Assembly: GCF_023276435.1 (NCBI RefSeq)
Contig: NZ_JALLPO010000013.1
Location: 124,001 to 188,000, forward strand
Origin: Sphaerisporangium perillae
GTDB lineage: Bacteria; Actinomycetota; Actinomycetes; Streptosporangiales; Streptosporangiaceae
Reading direction: 5' to 3'
DNA length: 64,000 nt
The notes beneath the pieces were generated by a model that did no database searches, was not told where the DNA came from, and saw nothing but the letters and a program-made list of their open reading frames with translations. The translations under genes were made by a program, and so were the position numbers. How positions within the stretch are numbered: the stretch's first letter is position 1; each line of letters starts with the position of its first letter. Shown piece by piece: positions 43,142-51,969 of the stretch.

Positions 43142-44101
43142 TCAGGTGCGGCGCAACGCCATCTCGCGGAACAGGCGCGGGGTGATGCCTTCGACCGCGC
43201 GGAAGAGCCGGGCGAACGCCGACGGGTTCACCATGCCGTGCGATTCGGCGATCCGTGCGATCGGCCGCTGTGCCAGCCGGGGATCGGCGAGATCCCGGCG
43301 GATCGCGATCAGGCGCTCCTGCCGAATCTGGGTGCTTACTGACCGTTCGTGGCGTTCGAACAGCGCGTGCAGCCGCCGTACCGAGATCCCGTGCCGGTGC
43401 GCGATGAGCGCGGGATCGAGGGATGGGTCGGCGTGGTGTTCGGCGATGAAGGCCAGGACCGAGTGCAGGAGCACCGCGTCCCGGTCCGCGACGTCCCATG
43501 GCTTGCCGAAGTGAGAGCGGACCATCGTCGCGATCAGGTCGGCGGCGTTCTCACCGAGAGCGGCCGCACCCGGATCGCCCTCGAAGAAACGGGCCTCGGT
43601 GGCCAGGTTGCGCAGGAACTGGAAGACCACCCGTGCGACGCCGCGCTCGGACGACAGCGGGACGGCAGTGATCTGCGCCAACTCGCTCTCCGGGCGGCGT
43701 AGCTTCACCTTGGGTAGCAGGAAGACCTGCCAGTGGAATCGCTCCTCCATCACCAAGGTGAACGGCCGCGAGCTGTCATACACGACCATGTCACCTGGCC
43801 CAAGGACGGCCTCCCTGCCGTCCTGGATCAGGATCGATCCCCCCTGCAGGGGTGTCCCGATCTGCACGGTCTCGGGATCGCCGCGGCGCAGGCAGGCCTG
43901 GTCGCGGGTGTACACGTGATCGCCACCGACCACGTCCCTGATGCGCAGCGATCCGAGGGTGCTGCATGCCATGCCCGCCTGCGGGACGCGGTCATGACGG
44001 GGGTCGATGCTCACCGGAAGGATCTGATTGCAGACGACCTCCAGCCAGAACTGCAGGCGTTGCGCAGGAGGTTGAGTGCTTGTCACGAATTTGTCACCCA
44101 C
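43142..44101 (-). CDS. AraC-family regulator of the ketone carboxylase operon
   Basis: 319 residues. N-terminal AraC-ligand-binding-type sensor (about 10-190: RLQFWLEVVCNQILPVSID, GPGDMVVYDSSRPFTLVM) and C-terminal double HTH (about 220-315: DPALIAHRHGISVRRLHALF, QRPIARIAESHGMVNPSAFA, RLFRAVEGITPRLFR). The sensor resembles those of aromatic-catabolism activators. It is on the same strand, 171 bases upstream of the first HyuA gene, and probably activates it in response to substrate. Confidence 0.88.
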   Translation of the reverse strand: MGDKFVTSTQPPAQRLQFWLEVVCNQILPVSIDPRHDRVPQAGMACSTLGSLRIRDVVGGDHVYTRDQACLRRGDPETVQIGTPLQGGSILIQDGREAVLGPGDMVVYDSSRPFTLVMEERFHWQVFLLPKVKLRRPESELAQITAVPLSSERGVARVVFQFLRNLATEARFFEGDPGAAALGENAADLIATMVRSHFGKPWDVADRDAVLLHSVLAFIAEHHADPSLDPALIAHRHGISVRRLHALFERHERSVSTQIRQERLIAIRRDLADPRLAQRPIARIAESHGMVNPSAFARLFRAVEGITPRLFREMALRRT

Positions 44102-44329
44102 GGCCTCTCCCCTGAACGAGTAATTCCGAATACGGGGTTCTCAGATGGTGGGAGGGTCTCCAGCATCGGGGTGTGACGACCGCGCTGGACACCCTACTGA
44201 CGGCACTGTATGTGCATATCGAGTGCGCCACGAGGTTCTGTTGCGCACGCAACTCGGCCAGCGGCGCTACCACGTGCGCCTGGCCAACGCCCTGCTGATG
44301 GCGGCCGAGATGGAGGCGATGCTCGCCGA

Positions 44330-44546
44330 AACCCTCGGCTGCGATCCGCCGCCGCCCGTTGACGATCTCCGCGCCGCCCGGGGCCAGCCGCTCCGCCTCG
44401 GCCCAGCACTGGTCCGCCCGGTCGAGGTCGCCCTGCTGGGCGTGGATGCGAGCCAGCAGGTCCAGCACGGCCACGCTGGGCTCCCCTTGGAGATCCTCCA
44501 GCAGCTCCGCGGCCTCGCCGTGGCGCCAGGGTCCTGGCCTGGCCAA
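44330..44546 (-). pseudogene. TPR protein fragment
   Basis: The minus strand reads AAELLEDLQGEPSVAVLDLL, ARIHAQQGDLDRADQCWAEA and ERLAPGGAEIVNGRRRIA, a typical tetratricopeptide end of a large actinomycete protein. Nothing upstream continues it; the next bases belong to an MFS fragment on the other strand. It is a rearrangement remnant. Confidence 0.45.
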
Positions 44547-44579
44547 GGACCAGCTCGCGGGTGATGGAAGGGGACATGC

Positions 44580-45103
44580 GTCCCGGCCCGCAACGCACTA
44601 CTGGCCGACATCGTCCCCGCCTCCGCCCACGGCACCACCACAGCGACCACCATCGCGCTGGGCCTTTACGTCGCCTACAACGCCGCCGCCACGCTCGCCT
44701 CGGTCCCGGCCGGACACCTCGCCGACCGGCTCGGCGCCCGCGGCTCGGTCCGCGTGCTGGCCGGTGGAGTCGCCTCCTTCGCCGCCGCCTACACCCTGTT
44801 CGCCGTCACCAGCCCGGCCATCGCTCTGCTCGCGGTCCCGTTCGTCCTGGCTGGGATCGGCATCGGCGCCGTCGAAACCGCCCAGCACGCCGCGGTCGCC
44901 ACCCTCGCCCCAACGGGCCTACGCGGTTCGGCCTTCGGTCTACTGGCCACCGTCCAGTCCCTGGGCAATCTCGCCGCCAGCGGCATCGCCGGCCTTCTAT
45001 GGACCCTCGCCTCTCCGGCCACCGCGTTCTTCTATCTGACCGCCTGGATGATCCTCGCCTTGATCGGCTTGCTCTTCACCGCCCGACCGATCGTGATGCC
45101 CGA
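44580..45103 (+). pseudogene. MFS transporter, C-terminal fragment
   Basis: Frame from 44580: VPARNALLADIVPASAHGTT, NAAATLASVPAGHLADRLGA (the MFS loop motif), then helices LAGGVASFAAAYTLFAV, LAVPFVLAGIGIGAVETAQH and FGLLATVQSLGNLAASGIAG. This is the second half of a 12-helix major facilitator; the first half is absent. The joint with the TPR remnant lies at about 44,560-44,580. A short frame at 45,170-45,290 (LNGRPTLRVSWAGGRNRYIL) is another unassigned fragment. Confidence 0.7.
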
Positions 45104-45341
45104 CCCCTGCCTCACGTGCCTGACACTGATCCAGCGTCACTACCTGCGCAAAGAGCGATTAGCTAGAGATAAACATCGTGCTCAACGGCCGGCCCACGCT
45201 CCGCGTCTCCTGGGCAGGCGGCCGGAACCGGTACATCCTCGCCTACTGCCGGACGATCCCTCTGTGCCAAGCTCAAGTGGGACATATGGTGATGAAGTTC
45301 CCCGTGTGGCATGAGTAGGGCGAGACTTGGTGTAGCAGGCT

Positions 45342-45755
45342 GTGACGATGACGAAGCACGACCTGGAGGCCGGCGGGCCTCGGGCTGATCGACCGAAGCG
45401 CCGGCACTTCTCGGCGGAGTACAAATTGCGGGTGGTCGCCGAGTACGACGCCGCCTCGTCCGGCGAGAAGGGTGCCATTCTCCGGCGTGAGGGGTTGTAT
45501 GACTCCAGCATTCAGTTGTGGCGTAAGCAGCGCGACGAGGGCGCCTTGAAGGGCGTGTCCGGAGAAAAGCAGGTCACTTCGGGCGAGGCGGCGAGGGAGC
45601 GGGCGAAGGAGAAGGCTGAGAGGGAGAAACTGGAGCGCGAGAACGCCCGTCTGAAGAAGAAGCTCGCGCAGACCGAGGCCGCCCTGGAGATCATGGGGAA
45701 GTGGCACGCGCTCTTGGAGACGATGTCCGAGAGCGCGGACTCGGAGAACTCGTGA
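45342..45755 (+). CDS. IS3-family transposase OrfA
   Basis: 137 residues: HTH (FSAEYKLRVVAEYDAASSGEKGA, LRREGLYDSSIQLWRKQRDE) and a leucine-zipper helix (REKLERENARLKKKLAQTEA). This is the DNA-binding part of IS3 transposases, normally joined to OrfB by -1 frameshifting. The gene itself is intact. Confidence 0.88.
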   Translation: MTMTKHDLEAGGPRADRPKRRHFSAEYKLRVVAEYDAASSGEKGAILRREGLYDSSIQLWRKQRDEGALKGVSGEKQVTSGEAARERAKEKAEREKLERENARLKKKLAQTEAALEIMGKWHALLETMSESADSENS

Positions 45756-46618
45756 CCGGGCTGCGCGACGAAGCCCGTGAGCAACTCGAACCCCATGTCG
45801 GCATTCAAGGGTCATGCATGCTGACCGGGATCAACCGATCGACGCTGTATCGGCGGCGGGCGCCGAAGCAGAGCAGGCCGGAAACGGTGCGGCCGACCCC
45901 GCCGAACGCGCTGTCCAAGGAAGAATGCGATGAGCTGATCCGAGTTCTCAATAGCCGCGAGTTCGTGGACAAGTCGCCTCGCCAAGTGTGGGCGATCTTG
46001 ATCGATCGCGGCGTCTACCTGGCGTCGGTGTCGACGATGTACCGGGGTGATGCGTGCGCAGGGCCTGGTCCGCGAGCGGCGTGCTCTGGCCCGGCACGAG
46101 GCCAAGAAGAAACCGCATCTGGTCGCCAGAGCTCCCAATGAGGTGTGGAGCTGGGATATCACCAAGCTCCCGTCCGTCGAGCGGGGAAAGTACTTCGAGC
46201 TGTATGTGATGATCGACATCTTCTCGCGGTGCGTGGTGCATTGGGAGGTGCACGTCCGCGAATCTGCGGAGCTTGCGAAGCAGTTCATTGAGAACTGCAT
46301 CCGGGCCAATGGCGGAACTGCGCCGCGGACGATTCACTCCGACCGGGGCCCGTCGATGACGTCGAAGTCAGTGGCGAACCTGCTGTCGGACCTGGACATC
46401 GTAAAGTCACATTCTCGGCCGAAGGTGAGCAACGACAACCCGTACAGCGAGGCGAACTTCAAGACTATGAAGTATTGCCCGACATTCCCGGAGGTGTTCG
46501 GGTCGGCGCAGGACGCGCGAACGTTCTGCCGTCGATTCTTCGAGTACTACAATCATCGGCACTATCATTCGGGAATCGGGCTGCACACGCCATTTACCGT
46601 GCATATCGGCACCGCGCA
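45752..46618 (+). pseudogene. IS3-family transposase OrfB, frame-shifted and truncated
   Basis: HTH-like front (GSCMLTGINRSTLYRRRAPK), then SPRQVWAILIDRGVYLASVS. An extra G at about 46,044 breaks the frame (MYRGDA instead of MYRVMRAQG). The rve core continues: ARAPNEVWSWDITKLP (first Asp), IHSDRGPSM (second Asp) and SNDNPYSEANFKTMKY (Glu). The last ~20-40 residues are lost after HIGTAQAI. No active enzyme is made. Confidence 0.82.
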
Positions 46619-46620
46619 GG

Positions 46621-46931
46621 CTATTCAAGGGTCGGGGCGCACACCGCGATCGCCAAGCGGCTGGCACTGCCGGTTCCGGAGCCGCCGTCGAACGCGCTCG
46701 ACAGAGACTCGTAATTGGGCGGCTCGACCTCGGTGAGCCGAGTGGACCGTCCGACCTCGACGATGCCGCGCGCCAGGTTGTAGTCGAACTGGATCGACCG
46801 AGCCACCTCGGGCATTTCCTCCGAAGGAACCGGGACCCAGATGGCCGGGGTGATCGTCTCGATCCTCCCGGAGATCTGGTTCTCCCGGCGGAAGCCGTAA
46901 ACGAACAGGACGGTCGTGTAGGCCGCCTGGC
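46621..46931 (-). pseudogene. Unidentified gene fragment next to the IS3 element
   Basis: The minus strand gives a protein-like stretch: TVLFVYGFRRENQISGRIET, AIWVPVPSEEMPEVARSIQF and TRLTEVEPPNYESLSSAF, ending at the IS junction. I do not recognise it, and it has no proper start; it is probably the middle of a gene cut by the IS and by rearrangement with the Mut7-C gene. Confidence 0.4.
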
Positions 46932-47678
46932 ATGCTGGGCCTTGTGGGGGAGCAGGGGCTGTGCCTGCTGGTCGAGCGTGGGTTGTGGGTGTTCCTCGCG
47001 CCGCGGCACCGGCGGGACGAGGTGCGTGTGACCTGCGATGGGACCTCGTCGCTAGGCCATGTGGTCGAGTCGGTCGGCGTCCCGCTGCCCGAGGTGGGCC
47101 GGCTGGTCGTGGACGGCCGGGCGGTGTCACCCTCGTACCGGCCGGCGGCGGGGGACGTCGTGCGCGTCCTCGCGGTGCGGCGGCCGCAGCCGGTCCCGTC
47201 CCACCGGTTCCTTCTCGACGTGCATCTGGGGACGCTCGCGCGGCGGCTGCGCCTGGTCGGGGTGGACGCCGCCTACGACAACGATCTCGACGACGACACC
47301 CTGATCGCCTGGGCGAACGCCGAGCGGCGCGTGCTGCTGACCCGGGACCGGGGGCTGCTGCGCCGCCGGAGCCTCTGGCTCGGGGCGCACGTGCGGGGAT
47401 CGAGGCCGGAGGAGCAGTTCCTCGACGTCCTCACGCGTTTCGCGCCCCCGCTGGCGCCGTGGACGAGGTGCACGGCGTGCAACGGCGCGCTCGCGCCGGT
47501 GGGGAAGGACGAGGTCGAGCGCTCGCTGCGGCCGGGCACCCGCCGCAGCTACGACGCCTTCGCTCGGTGCCTCGCGTGCGGCCGGGTGTACTGGCGTGGG
47601 GCGCACGGACCCCACCTGGAGGCGATCGTGGCCGAGGCGGAGAGCGCCGTCGCCGTGTCCGCCGCCGGCTCGCGGTGA
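46932..47678 (+). CDS. Mut7-C RNase-domain protein with ubiquitin-like N-terminus
   Basis: 248 residues. About 15-80 is a beta-grasp Ub-Mut7C domain (LWVFLAPRHRRDEVRV, GHVVESVGVPLPEVGRLVVD, PAAGDVVRVLAVRRPQP). About 88-235 is the Mut7-C PIN-like domain: LDVHLGTLARRLRLVGVDAA, DTLIAWANAERRVLLTRDRG, and a zinc ribbon (RCTACNGAL, ARCLACGRVYW). Expected to act on RNA; the physiological role is unknown. The first ~12 residues are not typical of the family, and the true start may be GTG 46944 or changed by the upstream rearrangement. Confidence 0.85.
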   Translation: MLGLVGEQGLCLLVERGLWVFLAPRHRRDEVRVTCDGTSSLGHVVESVGVPLPEVGRLVVDGRAVSPSYRPAAGDVVRVLAVRRPQPVPSHRFLLDVHLGTLARRLRLVGVDAAYDNDLDDDTLIAWANAERRVLLTRDRGLLRRRSLWLGAHVRGSRPEEQFLDVLTRFAPPLAPWTRCTACNGALAPVGKDEVERSLRPGTRRSYDAFARCLACGRVYWRGAHGPHLEAIVAEAESAVAVSAAGSR

Positions 47679-48039
47679 GCGGATGGCGGTATGAGGGATG
47701 GGCCCATGGCGAGATGATGCCGGACCGGTGGTGACAGAGGTGGGAATCCCCTGGTGACACAGGTGGAGGCCGTGGTGGCGGGTGGTGAGGGGGTGGCGGT
47801 AGGGGGTGAAGTGGGGTGGCCCCGTGTTGAGCCGGTCGGTGGCCCCAGACAGAACGGGGCACCCATTGGGAAACGGGACGGAGGCCCCCCTGTTCTGCAA
47901 TCATGACTTTTTGTAGCCTCGCCCTGTCGAACGGGGAAACGCGACATGACCGGCGCAACGGCTACGTCCTGCGGGCGTGACGCGGACCTCTACGCGATCA
48001 CCCCACCTGTGGCCTTGTAGACACGAGGATTGAGCGCCG
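47679..48039. other. Intergenic region, no gene seen
   Basis: 361 bases of G-rich sequence (TGGTGACAGAGGTGG and TGGTGACACAGGTGG are a loose direct repeat near 47,730-47,770) leading to the MFS promoter. No ORF on either strand has family-like sequence. The AT-richer stretch near 47,900-47,920 may carry the promoter. Confidence 0.4.
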
Positions 48040-49512
48040 GTGAGCGAGAAGCTGGGAGAGGTCGAGGGGGAGGCCGCGGGGGCGGCCACGGACGACGCCG
48101 GGCCTTCCGGGCGCTCCGGACGGAGCACGGCAGAGGCCGACGAACCGATGCCCGAGGCCGCGGCGGATCGGCCGGCGACGTTCCGGGACGTGTTCGGAGT
48201 CGCGGAATACCGTTCGCTGTTCGGCGCGGCGGTCCTGTCCTGGGTGGGTGACTACTTCGCCAAGGTCGCGGTGACCTACCTCGTCTTCAGCAACACCGGC
48301 TCGGTGCTGCTGTCGGCCATCGGCTTCGCGATCAGCTACCTGCCCTGGGTGGCCGGAGGTCCGGTGCTCGCCGCGCTGGCCGAGCGCTACCCGTACCGCC
48401 GGGTCATGATCATCTGTGATGTCGCGCGGATGGTGCTGGTGGGCCTCATGGCCATCCCGGGCACGCCGCTCGCCGTCCTGCTCCTCCTGCTGCTCGGCGC
48501 GTCGCTGCTCACGCCGCCGTTCCAGGCGGCGCGCTCCGCCATGGTGGCGCAGTTGCTGACCGGCGACAGGTACGTCGTCGGGCTGTCCTTCCAGAACATG
48601 GCGGGCCAGGCGGCGCAGGTCGCCGGGTACGCGGTCGGCGGCGTGGTGACCGCCATCGACCCGCACGGCGCACTGCTGATCAACGCCGCGACGTTCGCGG
48701 CCTCGACGGTGCTGCTCTGGCGGGGCGTGCGGCCCCGGCCGCTCCCCGTGACCCACGTCGAGCGGCGGTCGCTTCTCCGCGAGACCGCCGACGGCCTCGG
48801 GTTCGTCTTCGGGCACCGGGTCATGCGGCCCACCGCCCTGGTGGTGTTCAGCGTCGTGGGGATCATCATCGTCCCCGAAGGGCTCGCCGCGGCCTGGGCG
48901 CCCACCTACGGAGGCGGGTCCGAGATCACCGGCCTGCTGATGGCCGCCCTCCCGGTCGGCGCGGTCATCGGAGCCGTCGTGACCCGCCTGACAGGCCCGG
49001 AACGGCGGCTGAGGCTCCTTCGGCCACTCCTGATCGCGGCCCCGCTGCTCATGGTGCCGGTCCTCGCCTCGCCGCCGTTCATCGTGGCGATCACGCTCGT
49101 CCTGCTGGCGGCCGCCGCCGTGAACACGGTTCTCGTCCCGCTGAACGGGCTGTTCGTCCAGATGCTCCCGAACGCCTTCCGTGCCCGGGCCTTCGGCATC
49201 ATGCAAGGCGGCATCCAGCTCACCCACGCGGTGACGGTGCTCGCCGCGGGCGCGTTCGCCGAGCGGTTCCCGGTGCCGGTCGTCGTCGGGACCTGGGCGC
49301 TGTTCGGCCTGGTCCTCATGGCGGTCGCCGTGACCACGTGGCCGGGACGCGACGTCATCAAGGAGGAGGTCGCCCGCGCGACCGCGCTCAACAACGTCGC
49401 CTCGCCGGTCCAGCCGCAACCGCAACCGCAACCGCAGCCCGCGCCTACGCAGCCGGCGCCTACGCAGCCGGCGCCTACGCAGACTCCGCCTATGCAGGCC
49501 GCTTCGACGTAG
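48040..49512 (+). CDS. MFS transporter with Pro/Gln-rich repeat tail
   Basis: 490 residues. A polar N-terminal extension (~48 residues) precedes helices of the MFS fold: SLFGAAVLSWVGDYFAKVAV, ISYLPWVAGGPVLAALAERY (motif A-like loop with RYPYRRVMI) and FQAARSAMVAQLLTGDRY. It resembles the DHA3-type drug exporters. The last ~35 residues are PQ repeats and three copies of APTQP, encoded by 6-bp and 15-bp tandem DNA repeats (about 49,418-49,490). Starts with GTG. Confidence 0.85.
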   Translation: MSEKLGEVEGEAAGAATDDAGPSGRSGRSTAEADEPMPEAAADRPATFRDVFGVAEYRSLFGAAVLSWVGDYFAKVAVTYLVFSNTGSVLLSAIGFAISYLPWVAGGPVLAALAERYPYRRVMIICDVARMVLVGLMAIPGTPLAVLLLLLLGASLLTPPFQAARSAMVAQLLTGDRYVVGLSFQNMAGQAAQVAGYAVGGVVTAIDPHGALLINAATFAASTVLLWRGVRPRPLPVTHVERRSLLRETADGLGFVFGHRVMRPTALVVFSVVGIIIVPEGLAAAWAPTYGGGSEITGLLMAALPVGAVIGAVVTRLTGPERRLRLLRPLLIAAPLLMVPVLASPPFIVAITLVLLAAAAVNTVLVPLNGLFVQMLPNAFRARAFGIMQGGIQLTHAVTVLAAGAFAERFPVPVVVGTWALFGLVLMAVAVTTWPGRDVIKEEVARATALNNVASPVQPQPQPQPQPAPTQPAPTQPAPTQTPPMQAAST

Positions 49513-49572
49513 GCCGCGTCTGCGCAGGCCGCTTCGACGTAGACGCGAGGCGGCGGGTCACCTGCTCGCGGG

Positions 49573-51759
49573 TCACCCGGTCTTGGAGGCGGCGGAGGAC
49601 GGGCCCTGGACGGTGAAGTCGTCGAAGCAGGTCTTCATCGACGCGCCGGACTTCTCCGGCACGCGTGCGAGGAAGCCCACGTCGCCGTTCGGCAGGCTGG
49701 AGGGCGAGCCGGAATTGTCGACATAGGACTGCACCAGATCGCCGTTCACCCACATGGTGAGCTGCATCCCATGGTCGGTCGGGCTGCACTCCGCCTGCAC
49801 CTTGACGGCGTGGCCCTTCTTCACGTCGCTCACGGGGACGGGCGTGGTGAGGTTGCCGCCGGTGCCCTTCGTGACGCGCCGGATGCGCGCCTCCCCTTGA
49901 TCGGTGAGCAGGAACTCGTACCGGCTCTGCCGGTACTCCTCGTCGGCCCGGCAGAACACCCCGAGCTCGCCGGGCCCCTTGAAGTCCTTCACGGTCGCCG
50001 TGACGGTCAGGAGCAGGCGTTCGGGCGTCGTGGGCGTCGGGCTCGTGGAGGGGGCCGGGGTGGGGGGCTGCCGCGGGACGAAGGGGATGGGAGCCTTCTC
50101 GATGCGCTCGGCGTGCTGGTCGTCCACGTCCACCGCGTAGTACCCGCCCGGCGCGTAGCCGTACAGGCCGTACTCCTGCCCGGTGTACTCGCCGCCGCCC
50201 CAGCCGGTGCCGCTCTCGTTGAAGTCGTCCCTGTAGAGGAAGCTCAGGTCGGTCGGCGGCCCGGGCGACGCGAGCAGCGCCCGCAGGCTGAACCCGCCCG
50301 CCACGAGCACGATCACCGCCGCCACGCCGATGCCGATCAGCCGCTTGCGACGGTCGGCGGAATCCCAGGCCCGGCCCGGAACGCCCGGCCCCTGCCCCGG
50401 AGGCTGTCCGTGGAAGGACCCCTGCCCATGTACCGGCCCCTGCCCTGGAGGCTGTCCGTGGAAGGACCCCTGCCCATGTACCGGCCCCTGCCCTGGAGGC
50501 TGTCCATGGAAGGACCCCTGCCCGTGAACCGGCGGTCGCGCATGGAAGGGCGCTCGCCCGTGGAGCGTGGCCTGTTCATGGACCGACCCTTGTCCGGGGA
50601 GTGTCTCCTGTCCGGGATTCGTCGCCTGCCCGTACGGAGGCTGCCCCTGTTGGAAGCCCGGCGCGGGACCTTGCATGGTCGGCGGCTGCCCATGGGCGGT
50701 CGGCGCGGAACCCTGGACGGTCGGTGGTGCCCCCTGGACGGTCGGCGGGAGGCCTTGGACGGTGGGCTGCCCCTGGAGGGTCGGCGGCTGTCCCTGGAGG
50801 GTCGCGGCCGCGCCGGGGAAGCCCTGCCCCTGTCCCGGACCGGCCGGGCGGGTGGAGGCGGGCGCCTGGCCGGCGTCCGTCCCCGCCGCGCCGGGGTAGG
50901 CCGGGGTCTGCTGCCAGGCCTGGACGACGGAGTGCTCGGCGCGCTCGGGGGTCGTGCGGCCGACCATCTGGTCGAGGATCTGCTGGGCGGTGGGCCTGCG
51001 CGCCGGGTCCTTGTTCAGCGTCGCCACCACCAGCCCCCGCAGCGGGCCCTCCACGCCTTCCAGTGCGGGCTCGGTGTTGAGCACCTGGTACACGATCGAG
51101 GGCAGCGACTCGCCGCCGAACGGGGACCGCCCGCTGGCGGCGAAGGCGACCAGGCAGCCCCAGGAGAACACGTCGCAGGCCGGCGAGGCCGGATCGCCGC
51201 GCAGCACCTCGGGGGCCATGTACCGGGGCGTGCCCATGAGCTCGCCGGTGCCGGTGATCCCGCTCAGCGTGTCCAGCGCGCGGGCGATGCCGAAGTCGAT
51301 GACCCGGGGGCCGACGGGCGAGAGCAGCACGTTGGAGGGCTTGAGGTCGCGGTGGACGATGCCCGCGCTGTGGATCGCGGTCAGCGCGGTGGCGACGCCG
51401 ACGGCCAGCGCGTCCAGGCTGGAGCCGCGCAGCGGCCCGGAGGACTGCACGGCCTCGTGCAGGTTCGGCCCGTCGACGTACTCGGTGACGACGTACAGCT
51501 GGTCGCCGTCGAGGTCGGCGTCCAGGACCGCCGCCGTGCAGAAGCGGCGGACCCGGCGAGCGGACTCGGCTTCGCGGCGGAAGCGCACGCGGAACTGCTC
51601 GTGCTGGCTGTACTCGGGGTTGATCACCTTGACGGCGACCCGCTGCCCGGTGTCGTCCTGGCCGAGATAGACCGTGCCCATGCCACCGCGGCCCAGCCGG
51701 CCGAGCAACTGGTAACGGCCGATCTGAAGGGGTTCACCCGGACTTAGGTTGTTCACCAC
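49573..51759 (-). CDS. Receptor-type Ser/Thr protein kinase
   Basis: 728 residues. Kinase domain ~14-270: LGRGGMGTVYLG, AVKVI, HRDLKPSNVLL, IDFGIAR, GTPRYMAPEV and DVFSWGC; all catalytic residues are present. Then a Gln/Pro/Gly-rich linker (~290-465) with PTLQGQPTVQG-type repeats and three perfect PPGQGPVHGQGSFHGQ units, one transmembrane helix (~475-497: GIGVAAVIVLVAGGFSLRAL) and an outer domain of ~220 residues that looks like a concanavalin/laminin-G-type beta sandwich. It should sense an outer signal; it has no PASTA repeats. Confidence 0.9.
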   Translation of the reverse strand: MVNNLSPGEPLQIGRYQLLGRLGRGGMGTVYLGQDDTGQRVAVKVINPEYSQHEQFRVRFRREAESARRVRRFCTAAVLDADLDGDQLYVVTEYVDGPNLHEAVQSSGPLRGSSLDALAVGVATALTAIHSAGIVHRDLKPSNVLLSPVGPRVIDFGIARALDTLSGITGTGELMGTPRYMAPEVLRGDPASPACDVFSWGCLVAFAASGRSPFGGESLPSIVYQVLNTEPALEGVEGPLRGLVVATLNKDPARRPTAQQILDQMVGRTTPERAEHSVVQAWQQTPAYPGAAGTDAGQAPASTRPAGPGQGQGFPGAAATLQGQPPTLQGQPTVQGLPPTVQGAPPTVQGSAPTAHGQPPTMQGPAPGFQQGQPPYGQATNPGQETLPGQGSVHEQATLHGRAPFHARPPVHGQGSFHGQPPGQGPVHGQGSFHGQPPGQGPVHGQGSFHGQPPGQGPGVPGRAWDSADRRKRLIGIGVAAVIVLVAGGFSLRALLASPGPPTDLSFLYRDDFNESGTGWGGGEYTGQEYGLYGYAPGGYYAVDVDDQHAERIEKAPIPFVPRQPPTPAPSTSPTPTTPERLLLTVTATVKDFKGPGELGVFCRADEEYRQSRYEFLLTDQGEARIRRVTKGTGGNLTTPVPVSDVKKGHAVKVQAECSPTDHGMQLTMWVNGDLVQSYVDNSGSPSSLPNGDVGFLARVPEKSGASMKTCFDDFTVQGPSSAASKTG
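50387..50530. repeat. Three 48-bp tandem repeats inside the kinase gene
   Basis: Copies at 50387-50434, 50435-50482 and 50483-50530 differ at only a few bases. Each codes for 16 residues in the juxtamembrane linker. Such arrays change copy number easily. Confidence 0.92.
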
Positions 51760-51969
51760 GTCGCCTTACCGCTATGCACCTGTATGCGTCCGCCAGCCTA
51801 TCGAGATCGCCGCCGTCCGGCGGGAAACCTTTCGCCGGAGCCGCTGCTCCGAGGCTCCGAGCCGCCGCCCGGAGCCGCTCGCCCGGAGCCGCCGCCCGGG
51901 GGGACGGGCGGCGGGGCGGCCGGGGTGCCGGGCGGTGTCCCGATCACCCGATGGTGGCGGGCGGAGGTC

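Larger units (their letters stand above)
45342..46620 (+). mobile_element. IS3-family element, degraded
   Basis: Two genes in the IS3 layout (orfA, then orfB in another frame with a 4-bp GTGA overlap). orfB has a frameshift and loses its C-terminus at about 46,617, where the sequence changes to an unrelated minus-strand fragment, so the right end is missing. I could not place the inverted repeats. Confidence 0.75.

Noticed and set aside
50387-50530. Regular repeats considered as a CRISPR array
   Set aside because: Units are contiguous without spacers and are in frame within a coding region.
49771-51747. 658-residue open frame antisense to the Ser/Thr kinase
   Set aside because: Shadow of the kinase and of its repeats; no recognisable domain.
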